Shown here one piece after another: positions 1 to 8,752 of a DNA stretch of 64,000 nt (the stretch's first letter is position 1; the number at the start of each line of letters is the position of its first letter). Under the pieces are notes generated by a model, which was not told the origin of the DNA, did no database searches, and saw nothing but the letters and a program-made list of their open reading frames with translations. Both the position numbers and the translations under genes were made by a program. The stretch is from Cohnella silvisoli (GTDB lineage Bacteria > Bacillota > Bacilli > Paenibacillales > Paenibacillaceae). Location: assembly GCF_021190915.1 (NCBI RefSeq), contig NZ_JAIOAP010000002.1, forward strand, positions 248,001-312,000, written 5' to 3'.

Positions 1-14
1 TATGGAATGCTTGA
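1..14 (+). CDS. Last codons of an IS1595-like transposase (partial)
   Basis: Only the codons Trp-Asn-Ala and a TGA stop are inside the window. They match the C-terminus of the transposase at 14974-15897, and the following 290 nt match its downstream sequence, so this is read as the end of a second transposase gene whose body lies to the left of the window. Whether that copy is intact cannot be seen. Confidence 0.5.
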
Positions 15-99
15 TGCTTGGGATGACTGCTTTTTAAGTTGCCGATAATCCGTTCCCAATCCAATTCACGAAACGGCAAATTTGTGCGTGGTATCCGGG

Positions 100-198
100 A
101 ATCCGTTGATTGCAACTCCCACTCGAATCAGCATTCGAATATCCGTTCATTGGCAACATACTTCCGTCATGGCATTCAAATATCCGCTGATTGGCAAC
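100..198 (+). repeat. Three imperfect ~40-nt tandem repeats in the IS tail
   Basis: The motif (AT)ATCCGNTGATTGGCAAC occurs at about 100-117, 138-158 and 178-198, with related spacers that include GGCATTC. The same triplicate occurs in the other copy at about 15978-16083, with different point changes in each unit. No coding explanation was found. Confidence 0.6.
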
Positions 199-325
199 TC
201 ACTTCTGAAGCAAGGGGATAATGGTACCATTTCTCCGAAATAGCACGGAAATTAGGTGTCGGTTTTTCCCTATATTTCCCATATGAGTAGATGTCTATAA
301 ACTAAACTTTCTTACCGTACAAGTA

Positions 326-362
326 AAACGTCTTCGCCGTCCGTGGGACGGCGAAGACGTTT
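326..362 (-). terminator. Perfect 17-bp hairpin downstream of pruA
   Basis: A 17-bp perfect stem with a 3-nt loop (arms 326-342 and 346-362, both arms ending in AAACGT-type sequence) sits 49 nt beyond the pruA stop. On the minus strand it is followed by TTTTAC, so it can serve as a rho-independent terminator of the putB-pruA transcript. It is related in sequence to the hairpin at 14556-14594: the core CGCC-TCC/GGA-GGCG is shared while the arms differ with compensating changes. Confidence 0.7.
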
Positions 363-410
363 GTATCGAGCTATCAGATGAGTATAAATAGAGAACTCAC
401 CCATCCAGCC

Positions 411-1979
411 TTATATTTTGCGGGACGTTAATTTAGCTTGCGTAAAGAGCAACAGATAGTCATAACCGCCTGCTTTGGAATCCGTACCTGACATATTGAA
501 TCCGCCAAAGGGATGCACGCCGACTAACGCACCCGTACATTTACGATTGATGTACAGGTTTCCGCAATGCACGGTGTCCAGCGCTTCGGCGATCCGCTCC
601 TCATTCGTAGAGAAATAAGCGCCCGTCAAGCCGAACTCCGTGTCGTTGTACATGGCGATCGCTTCTTGCCAATCTTTCGCTTTCGCAATAGCGAGAACAG
701 GCCCGAAGATCTCTTCTTGCATAATGCGCGCTTTGCCGCTCACATCGCCGAATACGGTCGGTTGAATGTAATAACCGTTCCCTTCGGCCTTCTCGCCGCC
801 GGCAAGCAAGGTCCCCTCTTGTTTTCCGATTTCGATGTAAGCCAATATCTTATCGTACGAGGTCTTGTCGATAACCGGACCTGCAGCGAAATTGTTTTCC
901 GGCAAACCGATTTGCAGCTGCTTAGTCAACGCGACCACTTTTTCTACAACTTGATCATACACCGATTCAACGATAATCGCTCTGGAACCAGCCGAACATT
1001 TCTGGCCTTGGAATCCGAATGCGGACGCGACGATCGCGGCAGCCGCAACATCCAAATCCGCCGTTTCATCGACGATAACGCCATCTTTGCCGCCCATTTC
1101 GGCAATAACGCGTTTGATCCATATTTGACCTGGAGCCGTTTCCGCGGCCAATTTGTTAATGCGTAATCCAACCTCTTTAGAACCTGTAAAGCTAATGAAC
1201 CGAGTTTTCGGATGTGTCGTTAAATAGTCGCCAACTTCAGCGCCGCTTCCCGGGATGAAATTGATGACACCGGCAGGAAGCCCCGCTTCTTCCATTAAAG
1301 CAACAAACTTATGTGCAATGACGGGCGTTGTGGAAGCCGGCTTAAGCAAAACCGTATTCCCTGATACGATTGCGGCAGCCGTCATGCCGACGCAAATCGC
1401 CAGCGGGAAGTTCCAAGGCGGAATAATAACGCCAACGCCAAGCGGAATATAGGAAATGTTATTGTCTTCGCCAGAAATTCTGGATAACGGCTGCGTCTCG
1501 TTGATTTCGCTCAAACGAATGATTTCCCTAGCATAGAACTCGATGAAATCAATCGCTTCCGCTGTATCGACGTCGGCTTCCACATAGTTCTTTCCCGATT
1601 CCAAAATCATAAGAGCAGAAAATTCATGTTTGCGCTCGCGCATGAGCGCTGCCGCTTTAAACAAATATTGTGCACGTTTTTTTGCAGAAACCCGTTTCCA
1701 GGATTCAAAAGTTTCCAAAGCGGCCTGCATTGCTTTTTCCGCCAATGCCTGATCCGCTTTGCTAACATAACCAATGACTTCATCCGTATTTCCCGGGTTA
1801 ATGGATATAATTTTAGCATCGGTTACCACTTTCTGTGAACCAATATATAGCGGGTATTCTTGGCCTAATTCCGTTTTCACATTCGCAATAGCGGCTTCCA
1901 TCGCTTTCTTATTTTCATCCAAAGCGAAATTAGTGAAGGGTTCGTTTGCATAAGGGCTTACTTTTGTAAATGTACTCAT
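411..1979 (-). CDS. pruA: L-glutamate gamma-semialdehyde dehydrogenase (1-pyrroline-5-carboxylate dehydrogenase)
   Basis: Second enzyme of proline breakdown: it oxidises L-glutamate 5-semialdehyde (from pyrroline-5-carboxylate) to glutamate with NAD+, in the cytoplasm. The 522-residue length is typical of the monofunctional RocA/PruA group of Gram-positives. Visible aldehyde dehydrogenase signatures are the PPWNFP segment, FTGSKEVG, the catalytic general-base Glu in AEMGGKD and the catalytic Cys in GQKCSAG (about Cys328). The ATG start is preceded by GGAGAGGAG. It lies 26 nt downstream of putB, so the pair is almost certainly one operon that turns proline into glutamate. The perfect hairpin at 326-362 follows the gene. 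Confidence 0.95.
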   Translation of the reverse strand: MSTFTKVSPYANEPFTNFALDENKKAMEAAIANVKTELGQEYPLYIGSQKVVTDAKIISINPGNTDEVIGYVSKADQALAEKAMQAALETFESWKRVSAKKRAQYLFKAAALMRERKHEFSALMILESGKNYVEADVDTAEAIDFIEFYAREIIRLSEINETQPLSRISGEDNNISYIPLGVGVIIPPWNFPLAICVGMTAAAIVSGNTVLLKPASTTPVIAHKFVALMEEAGLPAGVINFIPGSGAEVGDYLTTHPKTRFISFTGSKEVGLRINKLAAETAPGQIWIKRVIAEMGGKDGVIVDETADLDVAAAAIVASAFGFQGQKCSAGSRAIIVESVYDQVVEKVVALTKQLQIGLPENNFAAGPVIDKTSYDKILAYIEIGKQEGTLLAGGEKAEGNGYYIQPTVFGDVSGKARIMQEEIFGPVLAIAKAKDWQEAIAMYNDTEFGLTGAYFSTNEERIAEALDTVHCGNLYINRKCTGALVGVHPFGGFNMSGTDSKAGGYDYLLLFTQAKLTSRKI

Positions 1980-2005
1980 CTTGTTTCTCCTCTCCCTTTG
2001 CGGGC

Positions 2006-2920
2006 TTATTTGAACATATTTTTAAGAACGAACCAAACATTAGCCGGACGTTCGGCTAAACGTCTCATAAAGTAACCAAACCAATCGACACCGTAAGGAA
2101 CGTACACGCGTACCCGGTATCCTTCTTTAATCAATCGCTTTTGCAGTTCTTCGCAAATGCCGTAAAGCATTTGAAATTCAAATTGCACTCTGGGAATCCC
2201 ATGGGTTTGTGCTAATTGTTTGGCGAAGTCGATGATCGTTTCATCATGGCTGGCAATTGCCGTATAATGGCCATTTTTCAGGTGCATTTGAATGATTTTC
2301 TTATAATTTTCATCGACGTCTTTTTTTTCCGGAAAAGCAACTTGAGGCGATTCCTTATAGGCCCCTTTGACAAGACGCAAGTTGGCTCCAAGCTCATTCA
2401 AATCCTGGATATCTTGCACCGTGCGAAACAAATAAGCTTGAATAACAATCCCTACATTATCGTACTGTTCTCGAAGCTCCCGATAGATATCAAGCGACAC
2501 TTGGCAATGCGCGTAATCCTCCATATCGATCCGAACAAAGTTGCCATGCTCACGAGCTCGATCCAAAATCCTCTTCATGTTGCTAACGCATAACTCTCTG
2601 TTAATATCCAAGCCGAGTGAAGTCATTTTCAATGAAAGATTAGATTGAACGCCCGAGTTGGCTATCGCATCTAATGTTTGTATGCACATGTCAGCGGATT
2701 GCGTTGCCTCGTCTTCACTGAACACGAATTCTCCGAGATGATCCAAAGTCGCGATTCGGCCGTCCTGATTGAGCCTTCGCACAGCATCAATCGATTGTTT
2801 GATCGTTTCGCCAGCTACAAATCGGGCGGCTCCAAAACGAAGACCGTACTTTTTGGCCAGTCGATTTGCTGAGCGGCTTTTCCCCAATGCTTGAAATAGG
2901 TTTCTCAACATCACTTCCAT
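2006..2920 (-). CDS. putB: Proline dehydrogenase, monofunctional (PutB/FadM type)
   Basis: FAD-dependent oxidation of L-proline to pyrroline-5-carboxylate, the first step before PruA; electrons normally go to the quinone pool at the membrane. The protein has the PRODH beta/alpha-barrel motifs VKGAYKE and the C-terminal RVYVPYGVDWFGYFMRRLAERPANV, whose YxxRRxxE-like stretch binds substrate. An ATG 30 nt further upstream is open in frame, but the start at 2920 has GGGGGA seven bases ahead, giving 304 residues, typical of Gram-positive monofunctional PRODH. The upstream region holds a perfect inverted repeat and further half-sites (2940-3028) placed to control this operon. Confidence 0.93.
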   Translation of the reverse strand: MEVMLRNLFQALGKSRSANRLAKKYGLRFGAARFVAGETIKQSIDAVRRLNQDGRIATLDHLGEFVFSEDEATQSADMCIQTLDAIANSGVQSNLSLKMTSLGLDINRELCVSNMKRILDRAREHGNFVRIDMEDYAHCQVSLDIYRELREQYDNVGIVIQAYLFRTVQDIQDLNELGANLRLVKGAYKESPQVAFPEKKDVDENYKKIIQMHLKNGHYTAIASHDETIIDFAKQLAQTHGIPRVQFEFQMLYGICEELQKRLIKEGYRVRVYVPYGVDWFGYFMRRLAERPANVWFVLKNMFK

Positions 2921-2939
2921 GAATTTTCCCCCATTTAAA

Positions 2940-3028
2940 TTGAACAACATTGTTCAATTATATAATTATATTATACATATAAAACAATATTTTGAACAGT
3001 ATGTGTTTAAATTATTTGTTATTGAACA
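2940..3028. promoter_or_regulatory. TTGAACA/TGTTCAA inverted repeats upstream of putB
   Basis: Between putB and the divergent activator gene, TTGAACA with its partner TGTTCAA forms a perfect 7-4-7 palindrome at 2940-2957. A second imperfect copy lies at 2992-3010 (TTGAACA, 5 nt, TGTTTAA) and a third TTGAACA half-site at 3022-3028. A related inverted pair TGTTCA/TGAACA sits at 3191-3206, over the first codons of the activator gene. The spacing and repetition suggest operators for one dimeric regulator controlling both directions; the regulator itself is not identified. Confidence 0.5.
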
Positions 3029-3189
3029 AATTTATAAAAATCCGATCGGGTTGATTTGGACAACCTAAAAAACCCGAAACCCATTGCATTCCCCTTAAGA
3101 ATGCTCGGTCTCGAGTGTCATCGTGTTGAATTAACGCCGTCTTCATGGTAAATTTAATCAAAACAAATGATAAATACACGAGGTAAAAT

Positions 3190-4935
3190 ATGTTCAAAAA
3201 TGAACAATTCCCGTTGAACAACGATTTCCATCAACTCTCCGTAGATTCAACGATAGAAGAGCTCTCTTCTTATTTGCACAAAGGGCAAGCCGTGTTTGTC
3301 GCAATTGGCAGCGAGGCATGTTTATTTATACCAGAGGATCTCGGTTTTATAAACATTTGCTCGAATGACCTGAACATTAAAACCTATTTGGATGGAAACA
3401 AGCGCTTTATTTCTCCCATCCTTTCTTATGATGAAACTGACTTTTTCGATGCGTTGCTGCTTCATCTTCCTCTGAGCTCCAACCGGCCGCTGCTTTTCAA
3501 GGATGCTGAAGGGACGATCAAAGGATACTCCAACCTTTCTTCGTTGCTGCAGTTCTCCATTAAAGAGCAGCAAAGATGGTCCTCTTATTTCTCCACATTG
3601 TCCGAAAGCGTTACGGATGCAGTTACCGTCATCGATCAGAATGGAACGGTCATCTGCTGGAACACGGTTGCCGAAGAAATTTACGATCTCCCTCAAGCCG
3701 ATATTTTGGGAAGAGGAATTGAAGATCTATTCGACACGGAAAATCTCATGGTGCTGAAAATTCTCGACGAAGGACGAATGATTCGAAATACATACCATCG
3801 TCCCCGACCGGACACGCACGTGCTCATCAATGCCTCTCCGATCCGGAATGCGCAAGGCCAAATTATTGGCGGCATTGCGGCCGAACAGGACATTACCCAA
3901 TTGGTGCGTTTGAATGATCAACTAACGACTTCTCACACTTTCGAGCTTCATCCTAAAGCGAACGCCGAAGATCTATTTTCATTGATCAAAGGTAAAGGAC
4001 CCGCAATAGGCAAAGTCGTGCAATGGGCCAAAAAGGTCGCCGTTACGGAAACCCCCGTGCTGCTAATAGGTGAAACCGGTGTTGGGAAAGAGCAGTTTGC
4101 TCAAATCATTCACAATGCAAGCCCTCGCTCGAATCAACCCTTCCTAACGATCCATTGCGGCATCGTTCCCGCGGGATTTCTCGAAACCGAGTTATTCGGT
4201 TTCCAGGGCGGAGCCTTCACAGGAAGCGATACCGGACAAGCAGGCAAATTGGAACAGGCCAAAGGGGGTACCTTGCTAATTAACGAAATTGACCGGCTTC
4301 CTATGGATCTTCAAGCCAAGCTTTATCATTACATGAATCAACAAACGATCGTTCGCACGGGTGGAAGCACCCCGATTGCCGTACGTACGCGGATTATCGC
4401 CGCCTCTACGCAGGATTTGGCAACGAAGGTGGACAATCGCGAATTCCGATCCGATTTGTACTATGCGCTGAATGTCATTTCCATTCGCATTCCGCCATTA
4501 AGCGAAAGAATCGAAGACATCCCTGCCATGCTCCAAATGTATCTCAAACAATATTCCCTGTTTTATCAAAAGCCCGTTCCAATGATTTCCCCTGAGGTCA
4601 TCTTGGCATTGACCCAATACAATTGGCCAGGCAACCTGCAGGAACTTAGAAATGTCGTCGAGCGTTTCGTCATTATTAGCGATGATGAAATGATCACGCT
4701 TGACCACTTACCGCCATCTTTACAAGAGCAGCTGCCGAGATTCGGTTATCCGGAAACGGACTCGTTGCTCCCGAATGACAAAATATTAAAGTCCAAAATG
4801 ACCAAACGCGAGGAAATCGATCTCATTGAAGAAGCTTTAAAGAAAACGGCCGGAAACAAAAGCGCTGCAGCCCAACTTCTCGGCATCTCCCGCGGGACGC
4901 TTTACAATAAAATGAAGGACTACCAGTTGGAATAA
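3190..4935 (+). CDS. PAS/AAA+ sigma-54-type transcriptional activator (RocR-like)
   Basis: Divergent to putB-pruA and probably its regulator, as RocR-type activators control arginine, ornithine and proline catabolism in Bacillus. The 581 residues comprise an N-terminal sensing region of about 120 residues, a PAS domain (about 130-240), an AAA+ sigma-54 interaction domain and a C-terminal Fis-type helix-turn-helix (about 547-581). Walker A GETGVGKE is at 294-301. Two positions are unusual: the sigma-54 contact loop reads GAFTGS (341-346) instead of GAFTGA, and the Walker B acid pair reads Asn365-Glu366 instead of Asp-Glu. The ATG is preceded by GAGGT. The gene ends 3 nt before the convergent permease gene. 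No clear -24/-12 promoter was found in front of putB. Confidence 0.85.
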   Translation: MFKNEQFPLNNDFHQLSVDSTIEELSSYLHKGQAVFVAIGSEACLFIPEDLGFINICSNDLNIKTYLDGNKRFISPILSYDETDFFDALLLHLPLSSNRPLLFKDAEGTIKGYSNLSSLLQFSIKEQQRWSSYFSTLSESVTDAVTVIDQNGTVICWNTVAEEIYDLPQADILGRGIEDLFDTENLMVLKILDEGRMIRNTYHRPRPDTHVLINASPIRNAQGQIIGGIAAEQDITQLVRLNDQLTTSHTFELHPKANAEDLFSLIKGKGPAIGKVVQWAKKVAVTETPVLLIGETGVGKEQFAQIIHNASPRSNQPFLTIHCGIVPAGFLETELFGFQGGAFTGSDTGQAGKLEQAKGGTLLINEIDRLPMDLQAKLYHYMNQQTIVRTGGSTPIAVRTRIIAASTQDLATKVDNREFRSDLYYALNVISIRIPPLSERIEDIPAMLQMYLKQYSLFYQKPVPMISPEVILALTQYNWPGNLQELRNVVERFVIISDDEMITLDHLPPSLQEQLPRFGYPETDSLLPNDKILKSKMTKREEIDLIEEALKKTAGNKSAAAQLLGISRGTLYNKMKDYQLE

Positions 4936-4938
4936 TCT

Positions 4939-5835
4939 TTACTCCTTTACGGCGCCGATCGTAATGCCGCTCATAAAATACTTTTGCATGAACGGGTACG
5001 ATAAGATGATCGGCAGCGTAACGATTACTGTTGTGGCCGCTCTTATGGACGCAGACGTCAGCTTCCGCATTCCCTCTATTTGCCTCTGTTCGTCCATCAG
5101 CTTGCTCATTTGTTCAACGTCCAGCAATATTTTACGCAAATACACCTGCAACGTGTCCCATTTCCCGGATGAATTGTACAGCATGACATCAAACCAGGAA
5201 TTCCAATGACTGACGGCACTGAACACCGCAACTGCAGCAAATACGGGAATACACATCGGAGCAATAATTTGCACATAAATCCTCAGCTCACCGGCCCCGT
5301 CAATCCTTGCGGACTCCGACAATGCCTCCGGCAGGTTGTACATGTAGGAGGAGATAAGCAGCATGTAGTATGCGCTGAACAAGCCGGGAAGCCAGTACAC
5401 CGTAAAGGTTTCCATTAAGTGCAGCTGGTTAAACAACAAATAAGTGGGAATAAGCCCGCCGCTGAAATACAAGGTGATCAAAAACAGCACCCGCGTAAAT
5501 CTTCTGCCGGAATACCATTTAACGGTTGTTATATAGGCTAATAACCCCGAACAAAACAACGTCGTGACCGTCCCTACAACAACTCTTAAGACAGAGATGA
5601 TCGCCCCTTTGCCCAAGTTGCCTTTGTTGAACATATAGGTATAGTTGTCCCATGTAAAAGCCCTCGGCCAGAAGTATAACCCTCCTCTTGTCGCGTCCTT
5701 GCCTTCGTTTAACGAGAGGATGAATTGGTTCCAGAAGGGATACAACATCACAAACGCTAAGATGATCATAAAGGCAATATTAAAGAAATCAAATATGCGT
5801 CCGGCTGTCGTGTTTTTTACGTATACCGCTCTCAT
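4939..5835 (-). CDS. Carbohydrate ABC transporter permease (LplC/YtcP-like)
   Basis: One of two inner-membrane permeases of an oligosaccharide importer. The 298 residues contain six predicted membrane segments and the binding-protein-dependent transport loop ESARIDGAGELRIYVQIIAPMCIP (EAA-type motif that contacts the ATPase). The C-terminus PFMQKYFMSGITIGAVKE is typical of the LplC/YtcP group, which transports pectin- or hemicellulose-derived sugars in Bacilli. It follows its partner permease by 18 nt. No ATP-binding subunit is encoded nearby; in this family a shared MsmX-type ATPase elsewhere usually serves. Confidence 0.88.
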   Translation of the reverse strand: MRAVYVKNTTAGRIFDFFNIAFMIILAFVMLYPFWNQFILSLNEGKDATRGGLYFWPRAFTWDNYTYMFNKGNLGKGAIISVLRVVVGTVTTLFCSGLLAYITTVKWYSGRRFTRVLFLITLYFSGGLIPTYLLFNQLHLMETFTVYWLPGLFSAYYMLLISSYMYNLPEALSESARIDGAGELRIYVQIIAPMCIPVFAAVAVFSAVSHWNSWFDVMLYNSSGKWDTLQVYLRKILLDVEQMSKLMDEQRQIEGMRKLTSASIRAATTVIVTLPIILSYPFMQKYFMSGITIGAVKE

Positions 5836-5853
5836 TGCCGCTTCCCCCTATCG

Positions 5854-6813
5854 TTAAATGATCGACATGCCGGTTAACTTCTTCGAAAATTTGTTCGTTA
5901 TTAAGACGAGCACCAAGCCGAGTACAGAGCTCATAAAACCAACGGCTGTTGCAAACGAATAACGGCCTTGCTGAATGCCATACCGATATACATAGGTGTC
6001 GATAACCTCATGGTAATCTCTCGTTGTCGGTGTACCAAGCAGCAGTTGCTGTTCGAAGCCGGCGTTCAACAGAGTTCCGATGCCTAAAATAAACAATAAA
6101 AGCACGGTCGAGCGAATGCCGGGAAGTGTAATGTGCCATGCCATACCGAATCTTCCGAGTCCGTCGACGGCCCCAGCCTGATACAATTCTTGATCGACTC
6201 CGGCGATTGCCGCTATATAGATGATGGACGCCCAACCGATTCCTTTCCATAGGTTAGCGGAAGTCAGCAACGCCCAGAAATATTCCCCTTCGCCAAGAAT
6301 CTTTAACGGCTCATGAATAATTCCCATTTTCATCAGCGCGTCGTTAATTGCTCCTTCACTGCCGAGCAGCGTAAAGATGATGCTCGCAACGACGATCCAC
6401 GATACGAAATGCGGCAAATACGTAATCGTTTGAATAAGCCTCTTGAATTTGATATTTCTGATCTCATTCATAAGCAACGCCAATATAATGGGCGCGATAA
6501 AACCGATTGTCAAGCCGAGCGAGCTGATGACAAGTGTATTGCGGATAATAAGCCATACGTCCGGAAGCGTGAAAAACTCGATATAGTATTTTAATCCGAC
6601 AAATTTGGAATGGCTCAAGCTTCTCCCCGGAATATAATTATAAAAACTGTAAATGATGCCGTACATCGGCCCATAAGCAAAAATGAGCACCCATGCGAGG
6701 GCAAAAAAGTTAATGGTCCAAAGCTCTCTTTCCCGGTAAAACCGTTTTCCGATTCGACTCAGTCGACCTTTAAACCCGCTTTGCTTAATGCCCGTTTTTG
6801 CCTGTATCTCCAT
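5854..6813 (-). CDS. Carbohydrate ABC transporter permease (LplB/YteP-like)
   Basis: Partner of the permease at 4939-5835. It has 319 residues, a basic N-terminal cytoplasmic stretch, six predicted membrane helices and the EAA-type loop DQELYQAGAVDGLGRF. The C-terminal segment NKFSKKLTGMSII is typical of the LplB/YteP type. The start ATG has AGAGGAG 8 nt upstream. It sits downstream of the binding-protein gene, separated by a 115-nt gap that contains a 10-bp hairpin (6864-6898), an arrangement that commonly lets the binding protein be made in excess. Confidence 0.88.
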   Translation of the reverse strand: MEIQAKTGIKQSGFKGRLSRIGKRFYRERELWTINFFALAWVLIFAYGPMYGIIYSFYNYIPGRSLSHSKFVGLKYYIEFFTLPDVWLIIRNTLVISSLGLTIGFIAPIILALLMNEIRNIKFKRLIQTITYLPHFVSWIVVASIIFTLLGSEGAINDALMKMGIIHEPLKILGEGEYFWALLTSANLWKGIGWASIIYIAAIAGVDQELYQAGAVDGLGRFGMAWHITLPGIRSTVLLLFILGIGTLLNAGFEQQLLLGTPTTRDYHEVIDTYVYRYGIQQGRYSFATAVGFMSSVLGLVLVLITNKFSKKLTGMSII

Positions 6814-6863
6814 AGGTTCTCCTCTTTCGATTGAAAGGTATAATCATCTTTGAAATAGAATGC

Positions 6864-6898
6864 GCTTGGATCGAATTGAATTTCAATCCGATCCAAGC
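6864..6898 (-). terminator. Hairpin between solute-binding and permease genes
   Basis: GCTTGGATCG and its exact complement CGATCCAAGC frame a 15-nt AT-rich centre that can itself pair. No U-run follows, so it is more likely an mRNA-stabilising or partial-termination structure than a full terminator. Confidence 0.5.
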
Positions 6899-6928
6899 CG
6901 TTATGAGGATTGCTATTGAATGAATGAT

Positions 6929-8665
6929 TTATTGTTGGAATTTCTCTACATTGGCTTTATACGAATCGGCATTGTACTTCTCAAGATCATGCAATCCGAG
7001 CTTGTTCAGCTTTTCCTGAGCGGAGTTGAATTTGCTTACGAGATCTTCTTCGGTTTTACTCGTGATCATTTTAGCCCACTCGGAGATGAGCGTATCCTTA
7101 ATCGTCGCATTCGTGTTCGAAATTGGATCTTCGGCTTTATAAGTTACCGTATAGAGCGTCGAATCCCAGCTTTCGCCTTTTACATTTTGCCAGCTCAGAT
7201 TGACGCCTGGATCAAGGAATGAACCATCTTCCTTAATTGGCCACATATCGTACACGCTGACACGCGTCACTCTTGGATCGAGGCGCTCGTCTTTAATCCA
7301 GCCTGCAGGAGCGATCATCATAAAGGACATAGCGCCGAATTTCTTATCGCGGACATCGTGGAAATTTGTATTTTTATTCGCATATTCCATCGCGCTGTCC
7401 TTGAAAATCCATTTGCCGTCTTTAATATCCCATACGTTCTCTGGATCCGGCTTACCGAAACCGGTTATCATTGTCCCAAGCGTGCTCACTTCCCAGTTGA
7501 ACCATTCCATAATTTTTTCCGGATCTTTAGCTTTATCTGTAATAATGACTCTGTAATTTCCGATAAAGTTGGAACCAAGCTCGGTCGATTTTTCAACGCC
7601 CGGAGCTTTGACGGTGACGTTCATAAATCGTTTTTCGATATTGTACTTGTCTTTTTCTTGTTCAGCCCAAGCCTCTTGACCGCCTACCCACAATTGCCAC
7701 CAAGCTCCGATGTTGCCGATAATTCTTTCGTTCGTAACCTTCGTCTGCCAATCTTCAAACTTGTTCGTTAGGAAGTCCGGATCGATCATGCCTTCGCGAT
7801 AGAAGCGGTTAATGTATTTGGCGATTTCCAAGCCTTCAGGCGTATTCATCCAATGCGTGAATTCACCGGTGCTCTCGTTTACTTTATAGCCATTTTTGAA
7901 ACCGTAAGCAGCCAGCATTCCATTGTACAGGTTTGCGCCTTGCGTGTTCGTGCCCGCCGGCGCATTGTCCGACAGCGCATAAACCTTTTGACCTGCTGCG
8001 TTTGTCGGATGTTTAGCCATAATTTGTTTTAACGCTTGGTAGTACTCCTCCGGTGTTTGATAGACAGGGGAACCCAATTCTTTCCACCAGTCGTAACGAA
8101 TACCGAAGTCCATACCCGCTACATTCGGATTTTCTCCCCAGAGCGCCGGCAGCTTGTAAATTTTACCTTCATCATCTTTCATCAGATTTAGGTATTTGCC
8201 AAGCTTCTCTTTAATATTCGGAGCCGATTTTTCAATCAGATCCGTCAGGTCGACGGCCCGGCCTTGCGCGATAAACTTCTCGGCCATGGCATCGTCCATA
8301 TTGGTAATCACTTCCGGATAATCGCCGGTAGCGAGCATCAGGTTGAGCTTTTCGTTCATATCGATGCTGTAGACGATTTTTTTAATCTCGACGTTAAACT
8401 TATCTTTATAAAATTGAGCCATAGGAGGGGATTTCTTGTCTACCTCGGCCTGATCGTCATAACCGGCATAGAAACTGAATTTCAGCGTATCCTTTGGAAC
8501 ATCCCAGCCGTACTCGTTGACGCCGTTTGTAGCCGGTTCCGCCGAATTGCCGGAGCTTGAGCTTGCTTCTTCCTTATTGGCCGATTTCCCGTTGTTTCCG
8601 CCGCTGCAGCCTGCCGCAGTCAAAACGATCGTGAGCGCTAACATCAACATTAATATTTTTTTCAT
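6929..8665 (-). CDS. Extracellular sugar-binding lipoprotein (LplA/YtcQ-like)
   Basis: Substrate-binding protein of the importer formed with the two downstream permeases. The N-terminus is a lipoprotein signal peptide ending in the lipobox TAAGC, so Cys20 would be lipidated and the mature protein anchored outside the membrane, followed by a low-complexity Ser/Gly/Asn/Glu linker. At 578 residues it has the length of the large LplA/YtcQ binding proteins rather than the ~430 residues of the MalE-like group. The ligand cannot be read from sequence; placement directly after the DUF5695-like and GH127 genes suggests an arabinose-containing plant glycan fragment. Confidence 0.9.
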   Translation of the reverse strand: MKKILMLMLALTIVLTAAGCSGGNNGKSANKEEASSSSGNSAEPATNGVNEYGWDVPKDTLKFSFYAGYDDQAEVDKKSPPMAQFYKDKFNVEIKKIVYSIDMNEKLNLMLATGDYPEVITNMDDAMAEKFIAQGRAVDLTDLIEKSAPNIKEKLGKYLNLMKDDEGKIYKLPALWGENPNVAGMDFGIRYDWWKELGSPVYQTPEEYYQALKQIMAKHPTNAAGQKVYALSDNAPAGTNTQGANLYNGMLAAYGFKNGYKVNESTGEFTHWMNTPEGLEIAKYINRFYREGMIDPDFLTNKFEDWQTKVTNERIIGNIGAWWQLWVGGQEAWAEQEKDKYNIEKRFMNVTVKAPGVEKSTELGSNFIGNYRVIITDKAKDPEKIMEWFNWEVSTLGTMITGFGKPDPENVWDIKDGKWIFKDSAMEYANKNTNFHDVRDKKFGAMSFMMIAPAGWIKDERLDPRVTRVSVYDMWPIKEDGSFLDPGVNLSWQNVKGESWDSTLYTVTYKAEDPISNTNATIKDTLISEWAKMITSKTEEDLVSKFNSAQEKLNKLGLHDLEKYNADSYKANVEKFQQ

Positions 8666-8752
8666 CGAATCGTTACCCCCATATGCGTTTTTTGGTTAAT
8701 CGAATACGGTAAACCGATGTTGCCTAATGTGCTGTCAGCCTCTCGAAGATGT

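Larger units (their letters stand above)
1..304 (+). mobile_element. 3' end and non-coding tail of an IS1595-like element (copy A, cut by window edge)
   Basis: This stretch is a diverged direct copy of 15884-16184. The first 14 bases read as the last codons of a transposase (Leu-Trp-Asn-Ala-stop in the full copy), followed by about 290 nt of non-coding sequence that aligns nearly end to end with the tail behind the complete transposase at 14974-15897. Homology stops shortly after the shared TAAACT. The tail contains three imperfect repeats of about 40 nt. No terminal inverted repeat was recognised, so the true element edge is uncertain. The 60-codon open frame at 39-221 lies inside this tail and overlaps the repeats; I do not regard it as a gene. 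Confidence 0.75.

Noticed and set aside
100..198. CRISPR-like array in the IS tail repeats
   Set aside because: The repeats are imperfect, only three units, without unique spacers of constant length, and duplicated with the element; no cas genes are present.
39..221. 60-codon open frame near the left edge
   Set aside because: It lies within the repetitive non-coding IS tail; the second tail copy carries different changes and no ribosome binding site precedes it.
2921..3189. Possible -24/-12 (sigma-54) promoter for putB
   Set aside because: No GG/GC pair with correct 10-11 nt spacing was found on the minus strand, although the activator family predicts one.
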